A stretch of DNA of 27,502 nucleotides, from NCBI GenBank assembly GCA_903821255.1, contig CAIJKT010000968.1:1-27502 (forward strand), given 5' to 3'. Origin of the DNA: an uncultured Lentisphaeria bacterium (GTDB lineage Bacteria; Verrucomicrobiota; Lentisphaeria; Victivallales; Victivallaceae). The notes beneath the pieces were generated by a model. The model made no database searches, was not told where the DNA came from, and saw only the letters and a program-made list of their open reading frames with translations. Each line of letters starts with the position of its first letter. The first letter of the stretch is position 1. A program made the translations under genes and the position numbers. Shown here piece by piece: positions 23,100-27,502 of the stretch.

Positions 23100-24626
23100 T
23101 CAGGGTGGCCTCGCCGCCATCGCCGCCCCGATAGTTGCCGGCAACGGAGAAAGCATTCCTGTCCAGAGTCTGGCGGTCTTGACGAAGACCTGGTCAGGAA
23201 TTTCCTTGGCGTCTGGCGGATTTCTTTTGTAATCGTTCTCTTTGGCTGGAGCAAGCGCGATTTTCAACAGTGCTTCGCCGGTTTCGCCAAACCCGTCCGG
23301 CACCAGTGAAACAGCCAGGATTCCGACGACGGGATCGCGTTCGGCTGAAATGAAACTCAGGGAACGCAAGGTCTTCTCCGGATTCGGATTGACCCATCTG
23401 TACCCATAGATGCCGACAATTCCATTCGCGCTTTTGTCGCTTTTGACTTTCAGGAACAGGCTGGCATTGGAGTCGTTGAGCTCTTTCATTCCCCACCAGT
23501 CGGAGATTTGCACATCAACATTGACGGGGATATCGACAGAGGTTCCGTCGCTGTAGCTGACGCGATAAACGGCGGCAAGACCGGTCGCCTTGGACGCCCA
23601 GGCGGCGGAATGCAGGAAAATCAAAGACCCCGCTTTCCGGTTGATTTCAACCGGTCCAAGCGTTTTCGGGAAAAAATCTTTATTCTTCGAGTAGAGCATC
23701 AGACAGCTTTTGCCATTGTTCGATGCCGGATTAATGATGTCGAAGGGTATTGAGCGCAAGTTCTGGCGTCCCGTGACGATGTGGCGGAGGTCATTTTCCC
23801 CCTGATCCGTCCAGCCGCCTTTCCTGTCGCCGTCGATTTCATCCTTGAAGCCCATGTTCGCCAAAGGGCGCAGATTCAATGGAATGATCTTGTCCAGCAA
23901 AGCAATGTCCGGAGCGGAGGAGAGAAGTTCTATCAAAAGCGAGCCGCGTCCGTCATTGCAGTTATTGCATTGTGCGGCCAGCCAGGCCTTGCCCCATAAT
24001 TCTTTTGAAAGCCCGGAAGGACAGCTTTCCGAGTATGAACTGCCGTCGATAGAGGCGCTGATGCGGTCTTCCGTGAATTTCAGAGTCAGGACGAGGGAAT
24101 CGCCCTGAAGCGGAACCTGCACCCCCGGCCATTTGCTGTAATGGACAATATTGCCATGAACGTCGCCGCGGGTGCGTTCATTTCTGCCGTTGGCCTCCTT
24201 CCTGGCGAGACCCGCATATATGCAGCCTTTGGCATTATTGAATGTTAAAGCGATCCCGGCAAAGGCATCGGATGCCTGAATAGAGGATGCGCCGTTGGCC
24301 GGCATCAGGCCTATCCAGTTGGTCGTATCGCCGTTTCCGCCTCTCGCAGTGGTTTTAACGGAGATTCGCAATGATACAGAGAATCCGTCCTTACTCCAGA
24401 AGACAATGGGACTGCGTCCGAAAGCCAGAACGCCGCCCCAATTCTTATCCGGCGGAGTAAGCGTCAATCTGCCATTGCTGAATATCTTGTTTTTGTCCAG
24501 AGACGACTGTTCCCGGATATTTGGCGAAACTGTATCAGCACCCTGGAGGACTGTGCATCCCAGCCAGATCAGACTTGTAAGCGAAAACAGGCAGGCACGT
24601 TGAAATAAATCTTTGTGCTTCATCAT
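23100..24626 (-). CDS. N-terminal half of the frameshifted secreted glycoside hydrolase
   Basis: 508 residues in the frame that begins at ATG 24626 (AAGGA about 7 nt upstream). Signal peptide at 1-30 (CLFSLTSLIWLGCTVLQGA). Residues about 50-240 look like a concanavalin/laminin-G-type beta domain (FSVSLRISVKTTARGGNG ... DSLVLTLKFTEDRISASIDG). Residues about 265-400 contain AGSLIFLHSAAWASKATGLAAVYRVSYSDGT and VQISDWW, a pattern common in NPCBM-like sugar-binding regions of secreted hydrolases. The reading frame stays good to VFVKTARLW, then becomes the unlikely tail TGMLSPLPATIGAAMAARPP and stops at 23100, while the real continuation is one frame over. The stop lies where the intact gene would enter its catalytic barrel. 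Confidence 0.78.
   Translation of the reverse strand: MMKHKDLFQRACLFSLTSLIWLGCTVLQGADTVSPNIREQSSLDKNKIFSNGRLTLTPPDKNWGGVLAFGRSPIVFWSKDGFSVSLRISVKTTARGGNGDTTNWIGLMPANGASSIQASDAFAGIALTFNNAKGCIYAGLARKEANGRNERTRGDVHGNIVHYSKWPGVQVPLQGDSLVLTLKFTEDRISASIDGSSYSESCPSGLSKELWGKAWLAAQCNNCNDGRGSLLIELLSSAPDIALLDKIIPLNLRPLANMGFKDEIDGDRKGGWTDQGENDLRHIVTGRQNLRSIPFDIINPASNNGKSCLMLYSKNKDFFPKTLGPVEINRKAGSLIFLHSAAWASKATGLAAVYRVSYSDGTSVDIPVNVDVQISDWWGMKELNDSNASLFLKVKSDKSANGIVGIYGYRWVNPNPEKTLRSLSFISAERDPVVGILAVSLVPDGFGETGEALLKIALAPAKENDYKRNPPDAKEIPDQVFVKTARLWTGMLSPLPATIGAAMAARPP
23145..23170 (-). other. frameshift joining the two hydrolase halves
   Basis: The frame changes just after the codons for TARLW: the first frame reads TGG ACA GGA ATG, the continuing one GAC AGG AAT GCT TTC. 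A -1 shift (one base missing) joins them into about 977 residues. I see no slippery heptamer, so a mutation or a sequencing error is likelier than programmed shifting. Confidence 0.75.
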
Positions 24627-24645
24627 GAAGATCCTTAAAAAATTG

Positions 24646-24659
24646 ACTGAAAGTTCAGT
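24646..24659 (-). terminator. short hairpin with T-tract between pseudopilin and hydrolase genes
   Basis: On - ACTGA, loop ACTT, TCAGT is followed by CAATTTTTT, directly after the pseudopilin stop at 24661. The stem is only 5 bp, so it may attenuate rather than stop transcription into the hydrolase gene at 24626. Confidence 0.35.
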
Positions 24660-24660
24660 G

Positions 24661-25479
24661 TTATTTGATCGTTGAATATTGCGGGAACATTACCATCATA
24701 TCGGTATCGCTGTAAGCAGAAGGACCGTATTTCAAGCCGCCGGTATGGCCGTCCAGAAAAGCTGTCGGAATGGTATTCAGGTCATGTCTGGGTGCAATCA
24801 CCGTGTAACAACCGGCCAGCCAGTGAGTCCGGTTCCAGAATGTTAAAGGACTGAACGCGCCAATAGAGGGACTGTTGGTAGCTATGAAAGCATCAATAAA
24901 CATCACCCGCTGCGATATATTTTTGTAGCGATGTATTTTCGGCACCGGCACTCCCTGCGGGGTAGCGTTGTCGGCGAACCCGAATCCCAGCACATTGGTC
25001 GCCATCCCGTAGGAACTGGTCGTAACAGCGCCTGATTCATTCGGGAATTTCTGATAGTTGGCGGGGGCGGGAATCAGTTCCCTGCCGGTCGACGGGCAAA
25101 ATAGAACGCTTTTACTTATGGCCAGTCCGGGCTTCCAGAAGATAGTGCTGGTGATATATCCGCCCAGCAGTAATTTGTCATAAGGCGTGCTTTGTCCGTT
25201 GTTCGGGGGAACCCTGTAATTGCCGGCCGGCAGATAACCGTTGAAATCATTAGAGTACAGTGTCACATAACCGCCCAGTTGTTTCTGATTGCTGAAGCAT
25301 TGCGCTTTTCTGGCGCTTTCCCGGGCTTTGCCGAGAGCCGGCAGCAGCATTGAGGCCAAAATTGCGATGATCGCGATCACGACCAGGAGTTCAACGAGTG
25401 TGAAAATTTTGCTGCAACTGCAAGCCCGTCCGCATTGGCTCATGGTCTCGTTCCGGTTTTCGTAGAATCTGCTGTTCAT
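24661..25479 (-). CDS. DUF1559-type pseudopilin (alternative start inside the fused ORF)
   Basis: 272 residues from the ATG at 25479, which has its own AGAAGGAGT 10 nt upstream (25489-25497). The type III (prepilin) signal [28 protein letters not shown] lies at residues 25-52; cleavage before Phe26 would leave the conserved Glu at position 5. The body is the DUF1559 type common by the dozen in Lentisphaerota and Planctomycetota, with [12 protein letters not shown] near the C-terminus after a His ten residues earlier (close to the H-X9-DG signature). Such proteins form or cap type II secretion-like pseudopili or surface filaments. Being placed next to glycosidase genes is typical of these phyla. 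I think this is the natural gene, with the stop of the GH63 gene lost. Confidence 0.75.
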   Translation of the reverse strand: MNSRFYENRNETMSQCGRACSCSKIFTLVELLVVIAIIAILASMLLPALGKARESARKAQCFSNQKQLGGYVTLYSNDFNGYLPAGNYRVPPNNGQSTPYDKLLLGGYITSTIFWKPGLAISKSVLFCPSTGRELIPAPANYQKFPNESGAVTTSSYGMATNVLGFGFADNATPQGVPVPKIHRYKNISQRVMFIDAFIATNSPSIGAFSPLTFWNRTHWLAGCYTVIAPRHDLNTIPTAFLDGHTGGLKYGPSAYSDTDMMVMFPQYSTIK

Positions 25480-27102
25480 GATTCCAGTACTCCTTCTGTT
25501 GAGTTTGTCATATTTTGCAAAAGCCATATCGATATATAAAGTTCCAGTCCAGCCGTAATCGTGAAACGCCTGAAAGTACGTATCCGGCACATTTTTGCCT
25601 TTCCGCAGCAAATTTGGCGGTTCCACTTCCATACGGTCATCAAAAAACTCAAAAAGCACGCCGAACTTCAAATAAGTCTGTTCGACTTCCCGCATCGTTT
25701 TATCGATCAGCAGTTGCGCTTCCGGCTCATAGCCGTACCGGCGGAGTCCATAGGCGATCAGCCAGTTAAGGTTGGTCCAGACCGGGCCGCGCCACATGTC
25801 TTTTGAATAATATTTACCGCAACTGCGGGCTATCGAAGCCACCGGCAGCGGAGTGCCGAAAGTTTCAGGATTTTGCAGATGGGCGGCTAATCTTGCCGCC
25901 TGTTCCTCGCTGGCCGCGCCACAGATCAGCGGCAGAAACCCTGAACTTGCCAGGATGGGTGATTGCTGCCGCAGTTGAAGATCATAATCGACATAAAACC
26001 CTTGCGCGTCGTTCCACAACCGTTCATTTATTTTGCGGCACATGGTTTCGTGACGTTTTTGCCAGATCTGCTGCTCCGCGGGGTTGCAAATCGCCGCTAT
26101 TTTCGCCATGATTTCAAATTCCAGCGCGATAAACGCATTAAAGTCAGCGGCATCGAGTTGATGGGCGCAGTCAAACCGCGGCGAGTTATCCATACCGCTT
26201 TCGCCGCTCCGGCAGTCGACATGTTCCTCAATATACCATTCAAGCAGACCGAAACCGTCGCTGTCGCGGTTGTTCATGTCCCATTCAAGATAAGCTTTAA
26301 GTTTAGGATACGCCTGAGCCAGCCATTCCGGGCGGTTGTCCGCTTCGTTGACCAGCCAGACACCAAGAGCCATAACCGGAGGCTGAGTAATATTGGAGAT
26401 GCCGGTTGGAGACATCATATGAGCGATGAAACCGTCTTCCCGCTGCATATTCAGGACAGCATCAACCGCTTCCCGGGCCAGGCCGGCGTCAAGGTGGCGG
26501 ATGCCGATGGCGTGAAAAACTGAATCCCACAACCACATCCGGCGATGCGGCCAGCGGTCAGGAGTCGTCCAGTGCTGTTTAATTAAACCTTCCGGCGAAT
26601 AAATCTGTGTTTTTAATTGAGAAAATGCTTTGTACAACGTCTTTTCCGCAACTTCAGGCAGATTTTCCGGACACGGAAAACTCCGCAATTCCCGCTGCCG
26701 CGCCGCTATTAATTCCCTGACCGGCAGTTGCAAATGCGCGGGGTTGAAAAATTGACTGACCCCGACCAAGGTGCGGTTGCCCGATTGAAGAACGGTTACC
26801 GCCGCCCCCGGTTCCACGCGGACATGGCCTTCCATCAGCAGATGCCAGGCGTCAACCAGTACGCCGCAGGCTGAACGAAGTTGAAAGAAATCACCGGCCA
26901 GCATCAGGGCGGGGTCATGCAGATCGGACGGCTCAACATAAATCCGGCCGCCGGCTTCCGGAAGCTTAATTTCAAACCCGTCCCGGCTAAAAGTAGTCCG
27001 CAATACCAGACCGTGTTCGAAATCGGTTTGGCCGTCCAAACCGGAATATGCGATTATCTGTCCCGGACCCCAAATATTAAGAATGTGCGTTGTCATCATC
27101 AT
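24661..27102 (-). CDS. GH63-like glycosidase read in frame into a DUF1559 pseudopilin
   Basis: One 813-codon ORF with two unrelated parts. Residues 1-530 form a GH63-like enzyme: a beta N-terminal domain (1-150) and an (alpha/alpha)6 barrel with [13 protein letters not shown] (about 188-200), the [10 protein letters not shown] motif (general acid candidate Asp305), [19 protein letters not shown] (435-453) and GVLFEFFDD (base candidate Glu485). GH63-like enzymes cleave alpha-glucosides or alpha-mannosides; the substrate is unknown. It has no signal peptide, so this half would be cytoplasmic. From Met542 the protein is a type IV-like pseudopilin. The third of three consecutive ATG codons (27096) is best spaced from the AGGGA ribosome binding site. 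A soluble 541-residue enzyme before a prepilin leader is odd; see the separate pseudopilin entry for the alternative reading. Confidence 0.8.
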   Translation of the reverse strand: MMMTTHILNIWGPGQIIAYSGLDGQTDFEHGLVLRTTFSRDGFEIKLPEAGGRIYVEPSDLHDPALMLAGDFFQLRSACGVLVDAWHLLMEGHVRVEPGAAVTVLQSGNRTLVGVSQFFNPAHLQLPVRELIAARQRELRSFPCPENLPEVAEKTLYKAFSQLKTQIYSPEGLIKQHWTTPDRWPHRRMWLWDSVFHAIGIRHLDAGLAREAVDAVLNMQREDGFIAHMMSPTGISNITQPPVMALGVWLVNEADNRPEWLAQAYPKLKAYLEWDMNNRDSDGFGLLEWYIEEHVDCRSGESGMDNSPRFDCAHQLDAADFNAFIALEFEIMAKIAAICNPAEQQIWQKRHETMCRKINERLWNDAQGFYVDYDLQLRQQSPILASSGFLPLICGAASEEQAARLAAHLQNPETFGTPLPVASIARSCGKYYSKDMWRGPVWTNLNWLIAYGLRRYGYEPEAQLLIDKTMREVEQTYLKFGVLFEFFDDRMEVEPPNLLRKGKNVPDTYFQAFHDYGWTGTLYIDMAFAKYDKLNRRSTGIMNSRFYENRNETMSQCGRACSCSKIFTLVELLVVIAIIAILASMLLPALGKARESARKAQCFSNQKQLGGYVTLYSNDFNGYLPAGNYRVPPNNGQSTPYDKLLLGGYITSTIFWKPGLAISKSVLFCPSTGRELIPAPANYQKFPNESGAVTTSSYGMATNVLGFGFADNATPQGVPVPKIHRYKNISQRVMFIDAFIATNSPSIGAFSPLTFWNRTHWLAGCYTVIAPRHDLNTIPTAFLDGHTGGLKYGPSAYSDTDMMVMFPQYSTIK
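25489..25497 (-). promoter_or_regulatory. Shine-Dalgarno of the pseudopilin gene
   Basis: AGAAGGAGT on -, 10 nt before the ATG at 25479. A strong ribosome binding site in the middle of an open frame supports an independent pseudopilin start. Confidence 0.6.
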
Positions 27103-27125
27103 GTCCCTGCTTACTGTTTATTTAT

Positions 27126-27154
27126 AATATATGTGCAAAAAACAATTGACACAA
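27126..27154 (-). promoter_or_regulatory. possible promoter of the GH63-like gene
   Basis: On - TTGTGT (27149-27154), 17 nt, TATATT (27126-27131). The -35 box overlaps the -35 box of the divergent regulator promoter, so the two may compete or share an AraC-type operator. The match is moderate. Confidence 0.4.
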
Positions 27155-27174
27155 CAGTATAATGGAGATAAAAT
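27146..27174 (+). promoter_or_regulatory. sigma70 promoter of the right-edge AraC gene
   Basis: TTGACA (27146-27151), 17 nt, TAAAAT (27169-27174): a perfect -35 and a 5-of-6 -10 at the best spacing. The leader to the ATG at 27231 is about 50 nt and includes the palindrome at 27190-27206. Confidence 0.65.
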
Positions 27175-27189
27175 ATGTGATATTGATGC

Positions 27190-27206
27190 AAAAATATTAT
27201 ATTTTT
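27190..27206 (+). other. AT-rich perfect palindrome in the regulator leader
   Basis: AAAAATAT, a single T, ATATTTTT: eight-base arms, perfectly complementary. Lying between promoter and start codon, it could be an operator or a small mRNA hairpin. In such AT-rich sequence chance is a real possibility. Confidence 0.35.
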
Positions 27207-27230
27207 AAAACAATGCGGAAGGGAAGCCGA

Positions 27231-27502
27231 ATGCCAATACCAAAACATGCTAAAAACGTTTCAGTCACCAGTATGGACGGCATTTCCAGGATTTGGCGGA
27301 CCCCGCTTGATCAGTACTATACCCGGGAAATGTACATGGATACCAGACCGGAACTGGCCCGGGCGCTGCCGCTCTGGCTGGACTTTGCCCATGAAGAGCA
27401 TTGCTATAAAAACTATTACCGCAAACGGGAATTCTCCGAGCTTTTTTCCATTGAACTGGTGCTGGAAGGCTCCATGTATTTCAAACAGCGCGACCACGAA
27501 TA
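27231..27502 (+). CDS. AraC-family regulator, N-terminal part (cut by window edge)
   Basis: 90 codons up to the window end, starting at ATG 27231 with GGAAGGGA upstream; an in-frame ATG at 27213 is less well placed. The sequence MPIPKHAKNVSVTSMDGISRIWRT-onward, then YYTREMYMDTRPELARALPLWLDFAHEEHC and FSELFSIELVLEGSMYFKQRDHE, is typical of the cupin-like effector domain of AraC regulators found beside carbohydrate genes in Lentisphaerota: the strand FSIELVLEGSMYF is the usual first beta hairpin. The DNA-binding half must lie beyond the window. It is divergent from the GH63-like gene with overlapping promoters, so it most likely controls the hydrolase operon in response to a sugar; that is inferred from layout. 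Confidence 0.75.
   Translation, partial: MPIPKHAKNVSVTSMDGISRIWRTPLDQYYTREMYMDTRPELARALPLWLDFAHEEHCYKNYYRKREFSELFSIELVLEGSMYFKQRDHE

Noticed and set aside
27146..27163. TTGACA followed closely by TATAAT as a promoter
   Set aside because: Only six bases separate them; the same TTGACA pairs properly with TAAAAT 17 nt downstream.

Overview
The window probably comes from an anaerobic bacterium of the Lentisphaerota (Victivallis-like) or a close PVC-group relative. The pointers are a DUF1559-type pseudopilin next to glycoside hydrolase genes, AraC-type regulators beside carbohydrate genes, secreted hydrolases with long N-terminal beta domains, and a three-domain NifU with NifS used for Fe-S assembly without other nif genes. 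This placement is inference from gene content. Apart from an AraC-type regulator at each end (42-824 and 27231 onward, both on +), every gene I can support is on the - strand.

Region 1 (13049 down to 856) is the most striking part: a run of 15 small-to-medium genes, all on -, all tightly spaced (several ATGA, TAGTG or longer overlaps), and nearly all encoding exported proteins. Read from the promoter at 13021-13049 it holds a secreted NTG repeat protein, two paralogous outer-membrane lipoproteins with a CsgG/HfaB-like domain, two secreted Asn-rich repeat proteins built from exact 33-residue units (each opening with NSGI), a small secreted protein, a secreted LPP20/FlgT-like protein, another exported protein, a fourth repeat protein, a DUF2807 'adhesin head' protein that carries one NSGI motif, a second LPP20/FlgT-like protein, three lipoproteins and a small secreted protein. 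A perfect sigma70 promoter (TTGACA-17-TATAAT) sits inside the run, just before the 8291-8962 repeat gene. I read the locus as a curli/holdfast-anchor-like (CsgG-dependent) surface fibre or adhesin system whose subunits belong to a family I do not recognise.

Region 2 (13348-15410) is nifU-nifS for Fe-S cluster assembly. Between it and region 1 lies about 365 nt with no convincing gene. Region 3 (15526-21569) holds a GT-C type membrane glycosyltransferase, proS, a second large GT-C-like membrane protein with an extracytoplasmic N-terminal domain, and a SAM-dependent methyltransferase behind a good promoter (21616-21644); the envelope-sugar genes flank the housekeeping proS.

Region 4 (21694-27102) is a polysaccharide-degradation unit: a GH63-like hydrolase read in frame into a DUF1559 pseudopilin (one 813-codon ORF), followed by a large clan GH-A (GH39/GH51-like) hydrolase split by a frameshift near 23160. 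It diverges from the truncated AraC regulator at the right edge, with promoters facing both ways in 27126-27174. I found no tRNA or rRNA gene, no insertion sequence and no CRISPR array.
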